From positions 24,121,169-24,185,168 of the forward strand of contig CM043785.1 of assembly GCA_023974075.1 (NCBI GenBank): a DNA stretch of 64,000 bases, read 5' to 3'. Source of the stretch: Chaenocephalus aceratus. Its lineage: Eukaryota > Chordata > Actinopteri > Perciformes > Channichthyidae. Below are positions 36,501-45,184 of the stretch, one piece after another. Below the pieces are notes generated by a model, which saw only the letters and a program-made list of their open reading frames with translations, was not told the DNA's origin and did no database searches. The number at the start of each line of letters is the position of its first letter. Within the stretch, counting starts at the first letter, position 1. Both the position numbers and the translations under genes were made by a program.

Positions 36501-39500
36501 TTTAATATTTTTTAGCTGCGCCCTTGGCCGAAGCCTGGATGCGTCAGCGGAAAATGGTTTATTAAAAAAATTAAGATGTGACATGTGTTTTATGCGGACT
36601 TGAGGATGACATTGAGGCATCTCTCGAGGCAGCGGGAACACGTTTCGAGCCGGGGAAGGGACTTCCAGCTCTGTCACAGAGGGGAAAAGGAGGGGCTGTC
36701 ATGCCGCTCGCTTCTTCCTCCTCGACTGCTGGCCGAAATTCTGGGTTGGTTGCGCCTGGGCTGCAGCCGGAACCGGAGATTTTCTAGGCCAACTCGCCCT
36801 CGTCTCCTGCCTGGGCTGGGGACTCGGGGCGGGCTGCGACCTCTGCTGACCTGGTACTTTAAACCCAGCAGGGTTCGGAGCAGCTTGGGCGAAGGGCCGC
36901 TGTTGCGGAGGCAGCGGCTGGACCCTTTGAGGGAGACAGAGGTGGAGGGCCTCGTCTTCCTTCTTTTTCGACTCGCACCTCCTCTGCATGGAAGCGAGAG
37001 CGGAGCCGAAAATCCCCTCGGGAACGATGGGCATATCAAGCACATCTTCCTTTTCCCGGTCCGGGAGGTTGGTGAGGTTGAGCCATCTAGCTCTTTCCTG
37101 CACCACCATGATCCCCATTACCTTGCCCGTGGCCTGGACGGCGCAGCGTTGGACACGGAGACAAATGTCTGTGACCGCGGCTATCTCGTCCAGAGTGGCC
37201 GGTCCAGAATTGCTCGACAGATCCTCACAGAGCTCCGCTTGGTACGCGGTTAGCATCGAGGAAACGTTCAGAGCCCTGGCGGACAATACTGCGGCTTTGT
37301 AGGACCGTTCAGTCATGGTCGACTGGAATCGGTCCGTCTTCGCTGGCAGTGTGGGGTTCCTGCTTGGTGACAGGCCCATCCTCGGTAGGAGGTGGGTTGC
37401 CACCAGCGGTTCCATAGGCGGTATGTAGAGCAGGCAGAGCCTCTCCATACCGTCACAGTCAAGGGAGGAGGCACCCTGGATTGGGGCCTTGTTGCTAAAG
37501 GGCCGGTCTCTCCACGAGACCGACACCTCATCCAACATCTCCGGGAAGACCGGGAGGAGTTGCCTCTTTGTCCTCGTTGTTTGGGAAAAATGTTCTCCCT
37601 CGTAACGGGACCTGGAGGTCTCCTTGGCCACTTCGGGCCATGGGATGTCTAGTCTGGCCGCAGCGCGCTGACACACGGCTTGCAGGTCCATGCTTAGACA
37701 GGGCGAAGCTGGTGTGCTATCGCCCGGGAGAGCAGCCATCGCTGCCGGCTTTGCAGCCTGAGCTGGTGACACGAAGATGTCATCTTCTTGCTCGTCCGAA
37801 TCAGACAGGAGGAACTCAGAGGCATCCTCTTCGTCCTCCATGTAATCCAATTCTAGGACATCCTCCGCGGGTGAAACCATGGTGAGGTCCAGCTGGGAGC
37901 CCCAGCTTGGTATAGCGTGGGGCCCCGTTCCCACGTCTTTTGCCGCCACCGGGTCCCGGCCTGATATGGCGCGGGAATCCGGTTCCGCGGCTGCCGCAGT
38001 TGATGAGTCCAGACCGTAAAGGTGAGGGACTCAGTCTCTGCGGCGGACGCCCCCGCGTCTTGATTGCCAGCCGGCCAATCAGTGGACATGGGGGGATCCT
38101 GTCCCGACAGGCTAGCTTGTCGTGCTAACCGTCGGCGGAGGCTCTTTATGGTGAGGCGGACACAATGCCCGCACGAGCCGGGGTTGTCAATAGCCTCCTG
38201 GGCGTGTTCCAGCCCGAGGCAGGACGAGCAGACCTGGTGTGAGTCTGTGCCTGATATCTTCAACCCGCAGCCTCCGAGTCGAGCCTCCGAGTCCCTGACT
38301 CCTCTGGTGTGAGGGAGAGAGGCGTCCATCTCGTTCGCCGCGAGGCGTGGAGAGGACCCGCTCTTAACAGGTACGTCGAGAAAAAAGTGTTCCCAATCTG
38401 TCTTTAATCCGGAGAAAAAAAGGCAGTGTGGGTCTTTTTTCTCAAAGAATATTACCTGGTGTGGTAATATTCTTTTAATCCTTTTCTCCTCCGTGAGAAG
38501 GAAAAGAAAAAACGTCCTCGCTACCGTGGTGTCGGCAGTGAGGGAAAAAAGCACAAGCTAGCAACTGGTGTGTTGCTAACTTGAAAGTCAAAATCTTACT
38601 TAATTCCAGAGGAAGAACGGCGAGGTTGACTATAATACTAACTGGTGTGTTAGTATCATACTCTTCTGTAAGGCAGAATAGGGTAGCCGGCTAACGCCCG
38701 TCGACCGAAAATTAGCTTTGGTTCAGTCTGTGGACTGTTAAGCTAGCCCGGCTACCATTAAAGTTGTGCTCTGAAGCGAGAAGAGGTGTTTGAATGACGC
38801 ATGCGTCGTGGCGCAGGCTACTTATAGGGGGTGATTTCCCCTGACGTTGACGTCAAGATCACCAGCCAATCAGGATTGGCGTAATGAGATTGATGCTTCT
38901 GTTTGCTCCGCGATGAGGCGCATCCCATAGTGAGACATCGAACGGAGTGTTATGAATGAGAACATAAATTGTTGGTATATTGTTGGTGTAATTCGAGCTA
39001 CATAAATAGAATCATGATCATCATCATTGACTAGTGGTAAAGTTATTTAAAGTTATTTTATTGGATTTTAAGTTATATTTTATTTGTTGAAGAGCATGAA
39101 TTACCTATTAAAGCCATTATTTCATTTCATTATTGTGACTGACAGTGAAGTAATGTTGACCGGTAATGAGGTGGGGTGGCCAGGATGTGTAGTGATCTTA
39201 ATGTTGACTGTTGGGGAAGTAATGTTGACTGGTGATGAGGTGGAGTTGACTGGTGGTGAAGTAATGGGAATTGGTGATGATGTGGGGTTCAATGGTGATG
39301 TCATGTTGACAGGTGGTGAAGTAATGTTGACTGGTGATGAGGTGGGGTTGAACGGTGATGTCATGTTTTCTGGTGGTGAAGTAAAGTTTACTAGTGGTGA
39401 AGTAATGTTGAGTAGTGATGATGTCATGTTTACTGGTGATGAGGTGGGGTTGAATGTTGATGTCATGTTGACTGGTGATGAGGTTGGTCTGAGTGCAGAT

Positions 39501-40945
39501 GTCATGTTAATTTGTGATGAGGTGGGAATAAATGGTGGTGAAGTCATGTATACTTGTGGTGAGGTGGGGTTGAATGTCAATGTCATGTTGACTGGTGGTG
39601 AAGTAATATTTGGAAGTCATATTAACTGGTGATGAGGTGGTGGTTGACTGGTGATGTCATGTTGAGATGTCATGTTGACAGGTGATGAGGTGGGGTTGAC
39701 TGGTAATGTCATGTTGACTGGTAGTGAAGTAAAGTTGACTGGTGGCGATGTCATGTTGACTGGTGATGAGGTGAAGTTTACTGGAAGTGAGGTGTTGTTG
39801 TGTGTAGTGGTGACGTCATGTGATGGGGTTGACTGGTGATGAGGTGGGATTGATTTGTGGTGATGTCATGATGACTGATGTTGATGTCATGTTTACTGGT
39901 GTTGAAGTAATATTTACTTGTGATGAGGTGGGGTTTTTTCTGCTGAGGTCATATTACCTGGTGTTGAAGTAATGTTGACTGGTGGTGATGAAGTCATGTT
40001 GACTGGTTTTGAGGTTGGGTTGACTGTTGAGGTAATGTTGAAGTGTGGGGAAGTCATATTCAGTGGTGGTGACGTCATGTTGACAGTTGAAGAGGTTGGA
40101 TTGACTGTTGGGGAAGTCATGTTGACTGGTAGTGATGTCACATTGATTGGTGGTGAAGTTATGTTGATTGGCGAAGTGGCATTCACTGTAAGGTAAGGTG
40201 AAGGTAAGGTTGTATGAAATACAATTAAATGGCACTGTATTTGTGTTTGAGGGACACATTGATTTACCTGGAGACATTGTGGTGATTGGTGGATTTGAGG
40301 TTCCATTGCCTGGTGTGGATGTTAGGTTGACCGGTAATGTGGTTGAGTCAACTACAAAACAAATTGTTCATGAGAAAAATTAAAGTAACACATGATAATT
40401 ATTTTTCAATTGTTGTATAAGTCCAATCATGCTTTTGTATTCCTCCAAAGGTTGCTTTAGGGTTGATCCCTGGTTGATCCTTATACATCACTGATACAAT
40501 CAAATGTATTAGGAATAAAACACTTTTATTCGGCAGATCAACCTAAATCTTTTATTAGAAGTCATAACATATTTAATAATCAAAGCCTATGGCAAAGTTA
40601 ATAACTCGATATTTTACACTTGATGATTGGTCAATAAGGATACCTGCCAGCACATATTGTGTTCTCATTCATTGCTGTTGTCTTAAAAGAATGTACAGAA
40701 GTATCATAATGTTACCTGTTGTTGCACTAGTGGTTGAGGCCGACGTTGTTCTTACCTCTCCTGTAAAGAAAATGTCACAATGATCCGACTTAATTCAGTC
40801 CGATTCAAAAAATATTACTTTTAAATTAAATTGTCCCTTAATCTTCCCCCACTTCCCTCCCCTCTTTCTCTCTTCTCACACACACAAACACACATACATT
40901 CAAATAAATACCTGCACATAAGAGAAATAATATAAAAATAATCAT
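24724..40945 (-). CDS. Secreted, probably GPI-anchored mucin-like protein with repeated SEA modules (gene-level entry)
   Basis: The gene spans about 16 kb. The exon chain is: signal peptide (40912-40945); Ser/Thr exons (40716-40760, 40268-40352, 39958-40185); degenerate mucin repeats (39105-39940); then six SEA-like modules, each made of three exons of about 200, 65 and 149 bp, with mucin exons between; then the C-terminal exon (24724-24824). Nearly all junctions have GT/AG, and mucin exons are phase 1-1, so they can be skipped without changing frame. SEA modules occur in membrane mucins and cleave at G-SVV; here GSVV, GSVVV or GSVKV is kept. The short hydrophobic tail without a cytoplasmic part suggests a GPI signal. 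Single-base changes in two SEA exons and in the VNTR break the frame as given. A DIRS element lies between the first mucin block and module 1. I do not recognise a named orthologue. Confidence 0.75.
25058..26898 (-). CDS. SEA module 6 with its VNTR mucin exon
   Basis: Exons are 25861-26898 (mucin repeats, then EGTLDLQFSLGQTFTSDLSD up to SEVISE-like KTLAETVISE), 25292-25356 (VNNAAQKLYGSSFLRSIINK) and 25058-25197 (TQGSVKVDMTLVFTNKTS to VVQGSVSA). The first half of the SEA fold, the YGSSF helix and the GSV strand are all present. The last two exons keep the phases used in the other modules. The large exon is 1038 bp, whereas the reading frame would need a length leaving remainder 2 on division by 3. 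With many odd-sized repeat units inside, the frame of the repeat part as given is not continuous. Confidence 0.7.
25985..26880 (-). repeat. 12-bp coding VNTR (Thr-Ala-Ala-Pro repeats)
   Basis: About 70 units of the type GGTGCTGCAGTT or GGAGCTGCAGTT. On the minus strand in the SEA frame they give T-A-A-P repeats, a typical O-glycosylated mucin stem. Between about 26130 and 26545 several units are 10 or 11 bp, which throws the frame; the outer parts are regular. Internal point variants (TCAGTAGG for GCAGTTGG) group into higher-order repeats around 26640-26790. Confidence 0.9.
27007..28070 (-). CDS. SEA module 5 with fused mucin segment
   Basis: Exons are 27784-28070 (VLAPTPTPTTVAPSTPLVNF, Thr/Ala-rich stem, then EGTLALTFSIDQTYTADLSN to LAAEVVED), 27251-27315 (LNNVCTTLYGSSFVRSVVNS) and 27007-27153 (SGSVVADTTIAFKDTSSVPS to ISGSVF). 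Here the mucin exon and the first SEA exon are one exon. The third exon is 147 bp against 149 in other modules. It has a four-base T run (forward 27013-27016) where the homologous exon of module 6 has three, which puts the next exon out of phase. A TTA microsatellite (27556-27597) lies in the intron. Confidence 0.7.
28202..29184 (-). CDS. SEA module 4
   Basis: Exons are 28976-29184 (NASTPPITVTSTPPSITTTS, PTTTTTPTPTTTEP, then FKLGFKMQQTFTPQLANKSS), 28625-28689 (LDMVYSEQYGSSFNRIVINS) and 28202-28350 (QGSVVVDADVIFNDVTTLPN to SLTVNISSISTT). Lengths of 209, 65 and 149 bp keep the frame. It carries the canonical GSVVV self-cleavage motif of SEA domains. It is more diverged than modules 1-3 and has its own N-glycosylation sites (NVT, NAT, NFS, NIS). 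Confidence 0.75.
29446..29708 (-). CDS. Mucin exon between SEA modules 3 and 4, frameshifted near its end
   Basis: It codes VLAATPAPTTVAPSTPLVNI and then heptads of the type V-N-x-T-S-P-P. Near 29500-29530 the repeat loses phase (PVNQLHTISQHY in place of heptads). The length is 263 bp, which is not a multiple of three, while the homologous exons are 345 and 474 bp. Because flanking introns are phase 1, skipping this exon would keep the protein in frame. Confidence 0.65.
29832..30506 (-). CDS. SEA module 3 (recent tandem copy)
   Basis: Exons are 30310-30506 (GNASTPPVTGTSSPPSITTT up to LANKSSPAFLELKNTVTTA), 30097-30161 (LDMVYSEQFGSSFNRTVINS) and 29832-29980 (QGSVVADVDLIFNEGNTLPD to SLSVNTSSISAT). 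Lengths are 197, 65 and 149 bp with intact frame. Exons and introns are nearly identical to modules 1 and 2. Confidence 0.8.
30749..31093 (-). CDS. Mucin exon with N-glycosylation heptads (between modules 2 and 3)
   Basis: The exon has 345 bp, an intact frame and GT/AG borders. It codes VLAATPAPTTVAPSTPLVNI followed by about twelve 7-residue units such as PPVNMTS, PSVNRTS and PPVNITS, and ends VTTMPLPG. Almost every unit carries an N-x-T sequon next to Ser/Thr/Pro sites. The 21-bp DNA repeat is the same across the other mucin exons. Confidence 0.8.
31217..31890 (-). CDS. SEA module 2 (recent tandem copy), third exon one base short
   Basis: Exons are 31694-31890, 31481-31545 and 31217-31364. 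The first two match modules 1 and 3 in length and sequence. The third has 148 instead of 149 bp: GAGAGAAAAATT of the sister copies is GAGAAAAAATT here (forward, about 31248). After SSSSNF the frame is lost. Either this copy is dead or the assembly has an error in the A run. Confidence 0.75.
32131..32604 (-). CDS. Mucin exon with N-glycosylation heptads (between modules 1 and 2), irregular centre
   Basis: The exon is 474 bp, a multiple of three, with the same ends as the 345-bp sister exon (VLAATPAPTTVAP start and PLPG end). Between about 32330 and 32480 several units are shortened (GGTGTGATGTCATGTTGACT), so the middle is read in shifted frames before returning to phase. The repeat number differs from the sister exons, as expected for an unstable coding repeat. 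Confidence 0.65.
32728..33402 (-). CDS. SEA module 1 (recent tandem copy)
   Basis: Exons are 33206-33402, 32992-33056 and 32728-32876, with lengths of 197, 65 and 149 bp. Frame and GSVVAD motif are intact. The first exon starts GNASTPPV in phase 1, so it can be spliced directly to the N-terminal exon at 39958-40185 across the DIRS element. Downstream intron sequence matches the sister copies up to GATAGAGGTCCAA at 33499, where the DIRS element begins. Confidence 0.8.
33503..33720. repeat. DIRS inverted terminal repeat, low-coordinate copy
   Basis: From CACTATGGGATGCGCCTCAT through CCACGACGCATGCGTC this is the reverse complement of 38780-38940. The outermost 45 bases (AACTATAGGTTACTTACGTA and on) differ from the other end, as is usual for DIRS. 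CCCCTATAAGTAGCC may be a promoter element of the terminal repeat. Confidence 0.85.
33752..33843. repeat. DIRS internal complementary region
   Basis: The first half (GGGGTACGTAAGTAACCTAT then AGTT) is the reverse complement of the outer left end. The second half (CTCATTCATAACACTCTGTT then CGATG) is the reverse complement of the outer right end at 38930-38963. A single block complementary to both termini is what the DIRS circle-replication model uses as a splint. Confidence 0.85.
33960..34377 (-). pseudogene. Tyrosine recombinase C-terminal remnant of the DIRS element
   Basis: Pieces in three frames read HLYGQIRGTCHNDQLLVSWA, KGKPVTKQRLSHCLVEAIAL, then LSTQALAASWALSRMSPIQD and AAASWSSPLTFVRLL. 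This is the end of the DIRS recombinase. In the family I expect a His-x-x-Arg motif at the place that here reads LSTQ, and the following Tyr region is not seen. The N-terminal two thirds of the domain are missing. Confidence 0.65.
34378..34448 (-). mobile_element. 71-bp LINE 3'-tail insertion in the DIRS element
   Basis: On the minus strand it reads AAAGAGATCTATGATCTCAA, TGGGACCAATCTGGATAAAT, AAAGGTTTGAAATGAAATG. It separates the RNase H from the recombinase remnant. Both flanks have TGCAT, a possible short target duplication. It is the same family as 21198-21283 and 45378-45892. Confidence 0.65.
34504..35154 (-). pseudogene. DIRS RNase H domain
   Basis: The frame reads RKVVTTDACLTGWGGIYEGR (catalytic Asp in TDA), YLELLAVFLTLKRFLP (catalytic Glu), VRTDNTTTISYINRQGG (catalytic Asp) and ATHVPGVLNLGADGDL, with HVPG and an ADxxS-like end in the expected order. 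It is in a different frame from the RT upstream, so the natural RT-RNase H polyprotein is broken. Confidence 0.8.
35012..36100 (-). pseudogene. DIRS reverse transcriptase, frameshifted
   Basis: The N-terminal part (about 35850-36100) reads GYRLQFTVTPPRFSGIL and SGFYSKYFLVPKRGGNGIRP. After a frameshift at about 35840 it continues as ILDLRVLNRYLKRYKFRMLT, SVDLKDAYFHIPVY (catalytic Asp), LPFGLSLSPRVFVRCTEAA and LASYLDDWLLLAQS, the YxDD box, at about 35511-35545. A second frameshift near 35170 precedes the RNase H. Catalytic residues are kept; only indels disable it. Confidence 0.8.
36235..36480. repeat. Internal direct repeats in the DIRS gag-RT spacer
   Basis: Blocks such as CCGTAGCTGCTCTCA with its neighbours (36270-36295 and 36447-36470) and GGCACTGCGCATGCGCGTG (36330-36350 and 36380-36400) occur twice. 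The unit of about 90-180 bp is GC-rich with CATGCGCG palindromes. Confidence 0.6.
36699..38320 (-). pseudogene. DIRS gag-like ORF, split by a frameshift
   Basis: The N-terminal part (about 38320-37970) has a zinc-finger-like pattern CSSCLGLEHAQEAIDNPGSC followed by GHCVRL. The main part is an open frame of 416 codons from 37949 to 36699 with an acidic start (DVLELDYMEDEEDASEFLLS), a helical core, and a Gln/Pro-rich end with RRKKRAA. The two parts lie in different frames and must have been one gag protein. Assignment rests on position ahead of the DIRS RT and on the finger. Confidence 0.65.
38780..38963. repeat. DIRS inverted terminal repeat, high-coordinate copy
   Basis: It reads GCGAGAAGAGGTGTTTGAAT then GACGCATGCGTCGTGGCGCA and ends in TGAGACATCGAACGGAGTGT and TATGAATGAGAAC, the inverted partner of 33503-33720. 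Since the ORFs run on the minus strand, this end is the 5' end of the element. Confidence 0.85.
39105..39940 (-). pseudogene. Degenerate mucin-repeat block of the SEA-mucin gene
   Basis: Sequon heptads (SSPVNMTS, SPPVNMTS, SSPVNITS) fill about 0.8 kb, but in at least three frames, with TGA in the frame that ends in SVTIMK at about 39122. The GT donor at 39103 (RC of TTACC) matches the sister exons. Because flanking phases are 1, skipping the block leaves the gene in frame. It may be a dead exon, or the repeat may be poorly assembled. Confidence 0.6.
39958..40945 (-). CDS. N-terminal exons of the SEA-mucin gene, including signal peptide
   Basis: Exon 1 (40912-40945) codes MIIFILFLLCA and ends at a GT donor. 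Exon 2 (40716-40760) codes GEVRTTSASTTSATT, exon 3 (40268-40352) VDSTTLPVNLTSTPGNGTSN and PPITTMSP, exon 4 (39958-40185) VNATSPINITSPPINVTS and further sequon repeats up to NITSTP. All have AG/GT borders, and all internal junctions are phase 1, so the four exons read through without a break. The start Met is the only one ahead of the hydrophobic core. It is a short signal peptide, so more residues could come from exon 2. Confidence 0.75.
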
Positions 40946-42832
40946 CTTCTCTTTTTCCCGTTCCTGTGAAAAAAAAAAAAATATATATTTTAATATGCAA
41001 AATGTGTCCTAATCTACACTGTTAATTGTCAAAACAGCTCCACAGTTAATCCTACCATCACATGTGTGATGCTTAAAGACGGGTTATTCAACTATGACCG
41101 GTTTGAGGTTATAGTTTAAGGTATTTGTAATATTTGTTGCTCCCATTTATATCTATTAGGATGCAACATTTAAGAAACAACACTATATTTATCTAAATGC
41201 AATTCAACAGAAACGTAAAGCTTTAAAATCACTTTCATTAAGAGCTTATTAATGTTGCATGAAAATGTTTGTAAAACATCTATAAACATCACAAAAATAG
41301 ATGGAAAATACACCAATTATTAACAATTTACACATTTCTAGCTATCTATCTTGTTCAATGGTTCTTTACAAGTTATTTATTAGCCATTTTCGGGGTATTA
41401 TTATCATCAGGTGAAACTTTATAATAGCAATTATGTTACAATTGTTTACTAAAATCTTATATTGAACATTGAATTCATATTTAACAGAAAACCAATTGTA
41501 TCAACCTTTCAGACCAGGATTCATTAGTGTCTGTGATAAACCTGATTTGTAGATTTGAAGTTATTCGAATATCAGAATACTTACTTTATTATGTTGTCCA
41601 ATTAGGAACCATTTGGTTATTTTCCATCATAAATAGTGATTTATATTTGTTAAATAAAAGCAACAGTTAAATTAATTGAAATTCCTACTCAACAAACGGG
41701 TTTATAGCACGGCCCCACCCTGACAAGTCAAGCATTGCAATCCATTATGTTAATTATATTGTTTAATTATTATGTAACCTTTCCAGTCTTCAGAATAACA
41801 TGCATTACACGTATTAATGCTTTGTTTGTCAGGATTATTTTGTTATTAAAAATAATGAAAATCAAAGATGTGTCTTAGCAAATACCTGAATAGTAAGAGT
41901 CAATAGAAATGTGCAATTTAAAAGCAGTACACATATTAAAGGAAAAGTGTAGATTGTGAATTAAAGTTAGAAATCATTTGATGCACTTCCGAGCCCAAAT
42001 GGAAGTTATTCATTCAAAACAGTTAATTCTAATTAAAAAAAATTTGAACAGAAAAACCACTGATTAAAAGGTTTTACCTAGGCATTTATTATTAACTCAT
42101 TATACCAAATTGCATACCATGTGGTTTAGTGACAGCTTATTTTAAAATACAATATTAACAGATATTGGTCATGGTTGATTTCTTAAAGGTTGAAATGTAA
42201 AACATGAAGGTGAATATTCTTACCCTCGTTGTAGTTCCAAGTCCAATTGTGCAGCAATATTGTTATTGCAGCGTTTAATCAATGGTAGAAACTGACACAA
42301 AGAAGGCACAACACACCTTGAAGATATGAAGATGGAAGTGAACACTTGTCAGTGAGTGAGGGCTTTCTGGAGAGACCAGACATTCTTCTTTTTAAACCCT
42401 TAACTTGCAGGACTTGTTCTGCTTTGTGATTAAAAAGAATGAAGTTGGTCCTGAGGCACAATGCAACTAATTTTAGGCACAGCTTATTTGCCAAATGCTA
42501 CTGCAAACATGTGACGTGGTTCACCACACTGTCATACCTGCCATGACGTAAAAGATGACCAAAGGACAACAGCAGATGAAACAGGGTTAACAGCAATTTA
42601 CACTTTTAACCTTTATTATGTTGTATTTTAAGTCCTTGTCAATGTTATTTGAAGAGATGCATTCTTTCCTCACGTGACAAAAGAGATCCGCTCAACTAAC
42701 TTCATGCTAGAGATAGTCTGAGATAATCTGTTAAAACAATCTCACATTTTTCGAAGCACATTTATTGACTTATATCAAGGAATTTACAAGTATAACTAAT
42801 GGCAACAATGATGGTTTTGATTAAATTAACTA
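40946..42832. other. 5' flank of the mucin-like gene; possible noncoding exon at about 42224-42390
   Basis: A minus-strand donor (CAACGAGG then GTAAGA, exon edge at 42224) could end a 5' UTR exon, with TTTAAAAAG at about 42388-42396 as a possible TATA-like element. The rest is AT-rich and I see no ORF in it. Confidence 0.3.
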
Positions 42833-43180
42833 CACTGTAAAAATATCCACCGTGAATTCAAAATAATTACCTGGCAACTTGTTGCATGACTTTCACAGTA
42901 AGGTTCACAGCATTTACTGTGAATGTCTTCACAGCAATGTATTGTAATTTCACATCCATGATATTACAATGCATTGTTGTAAAGGTACAACTGTATACTG
43001 TAACTTCACAGCTTCAATTACTGTGATATTACAGTATGATACTGGGGAATTACATCATTTTGTTGTACATTAATTACAAACAAGGGCCTGTACTTTTACA
43101 TTTCTATTGTGAAAGTACTGCAGGAGTAGCCAGTAATTTACTGTGAATTTACAATGATACACGTGCATAACTGTAATCCC

Positions 43181-43276
43181 CAGCTCCAGTACTCCTGGAG
43201 GAAGCTCATACAATGGTTTCCTGTCCAGTTTAACAGGAAACCAAAGTGTGAGCTTCCTCCTGGAAGTACTGGAGCT
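43181..43276. repeat. Hairpin (GCTCCAGTACTcctGGAGGAAGCTCA) with inner stem
   Basis: Arms 43181-43211 and 43246-43276 are inverted copies, with an inner stem GGTTTCCTGT/ACAGGAAACC (43215-43224, 43233-43242). A related inverted block is at about 47255-47310, so the motif is repeated inside the same candidate element. Confidence 0.75.
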
Positions 43277-45184
43277 GCACTACAAAAATGCACGTAATCT
43301 TATTGTACAATTAAAAACACACCAAACGCACAAATGAGGTAAAATCAATGGAAGCCCACTGGCATATTTATTGACAAAATAAACAACAGAGTAAAAAACA
43401 GGAACATGAACTAGTTCACCTCAACTATCCATAAAAAACAGATGAACCCTTAACGGATCCTTTAAACAAATAATCCTTCGCAGGTGAACCGACCGTAATG
43501 CTTCCCACTGGACTTGTCCCGCACACCATGCAGTCTATGCAGACCATTCTAAGTCTATCAGCTTCCGGTGAAATGTGCTCACGTGAGGGTTATGGAGCTT
43601 TGCTTCTTTGCCTTGGAGCCTTTCTCCAGGTTGATGCCCAGAAGCACCTGTTAAAAGGCAAAGATAAGTTTCAGTTTTAAATACACTCATGTATTGCAGG
43701 CAGCATTTATCAAGGTGTTCACCTGTGTCTTTTCCCACACCGACTGTTACTAGTCCAAACCTGTTGTATCATCCTCTCACAATAACATTATTTGTAGCCT
43801 AGCAGAGTGCCTCAGGTACCTCTAACATAAGGTTTACTTACTTATCTGAATTTTGAAGCCATACTATAATGTGAATTAAACCATTATGTCAATGTTTTAA
43901 CAAGATAGCCCAGCAACATCAAGTGATGTGTGGTCCCAATTCGCATAGTTGGTTCCAGACTTCATACTCAAAGCATTTAATCTACTTTATGGCCTCTGTA
44001 GAAAGGCATGGACTTAATAGCCAGATAGTGAAACACAACTTTGCATGATAAGTCTTACTGATGACATTGATCATGTGTTTGAATGTTACAATACCTTTGG
44101 ATGAACTCCAGTGTGCATGATCCAATGGGATATTTGAGGTTGAAGACGTAGCTGCTGAATAAAGCAGCTACCCCATGCAAAAAAATTTGGTGTGGGCCAT
44201 TACCACTTGTCCCTCGGTGGATAGCATCCATCCAGAAGGCTTCATTGTGTCACCTGAAATGAACAGATACCCCCGTCATGCGTTATTGTGGATAGGTACA
44301 TTCCTCGAATCAATCAAAAATAATACTTGAGCTAGAGATGTCAATACCAGTTCCGAGTAACATTCATGATTGGCCAAGGACCAAAAAGCAGGAAAATATA
44401 CAGTGCAGAGCATGCAAGGACATGACACAGAACCCTCCAGGTGGACAGCACTTTTCTACTCCACCATCAGTGAGGTAGGCTACTTAGCAGTCACTGTAAA
44501 AAGCATCAAAGGTCCCTGTGCAGATGGGAGAATCTGGCTGAACGACAAAGCAACTCCCTAGCCCTCCCCCCTCCCCCCTCTGCCTTTATGGATAGAGACG
44601 GTTTAACCTCATTCTCTATGGGTAGATGGTTACGAGCCCAGCTGGAACGAGAACATGTCAACTCGTCAGACCCCTGAATCATTGAAACAGGCTAGAGATT
44701 TTAACTAACGCGAATCACTGAACATATGGCGTCAGAGTATCGTAGTGTCGTTTCACAGACTGGACTTGAATGGAGTGCAGGAGATGGAAGGCCTTCAGTC
44801 AGATTCTCCCCTCGATGCAAAGGAACACTTAAGCTCTTTAGAGTAAACCATTCAGTATCCTATACCTCATCGATGGTGGAGCAGAACAGGGATGTTCCTA
44901 AGAGAAAATTATATAACTAGAATAAAAGCAGTAGTGAAGTCTAACCATTCAGGTCAGAAAAGCAGGAAATCCTGTATAAACAGGAAAAAATCCCATCCCT
45001 GAACATTACATTACCTTGAATGATCAAGCAGGGGTGCTTGGGGAGTGCTGCAGTATTCACTACACATCAGCAGCAGTGGGCACAGGTCTGTAACAAAGTA
45101 ACACACAATAGCATAGATTTAACATTATGCAAGGATGACGATCGTTCATTGGTCAGAGGTAAATCAGAACATAATAAATGGTCT

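Larger units (their letters stand above)
33503..38963 (-). mobile_element. DIRS-type retrotransposon, degenerate, inside the mucin-like gene
   Basis: The element is 5.46 kb and antisense to nothing: its ORFs run on the same minus strand as the host gene. In transcription order it has an inverted end (38963-38780), gag (38320-36699), RT (36100-35012), RNase H (35154-34504), a tyrosine-recombinase tail remnant (about 34350-33960), the internal complementary region (33843-33752) and the other inverted end (33720-33503). This order and the inverted, non-LTR ends are diagnostic of DIRS. Several frameshifts and loss of most of the recombinase show it is dead. The host intron copy is cut at GGTCCAA; beyond 38963 the flank is related but not identical to the sister introns, so no simple empty site is visible. 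Confidence 0.85.

Noticed and set aside
36585..37253. 222-codon plus-strand ORF
   Set aside because: It is antisense to the DIRS gag region and has no recognisable motif; the minus frame has a clear gag-like composition and context.
33503..38963. LTR retrotransposon or endogenous retrovirus
   Set aside because: There are no direct long terminal repeats, no protease or DDE integrase; ends are inverted with an internal complementary region and a tyrosine-recombinase remnant, so DIRS.
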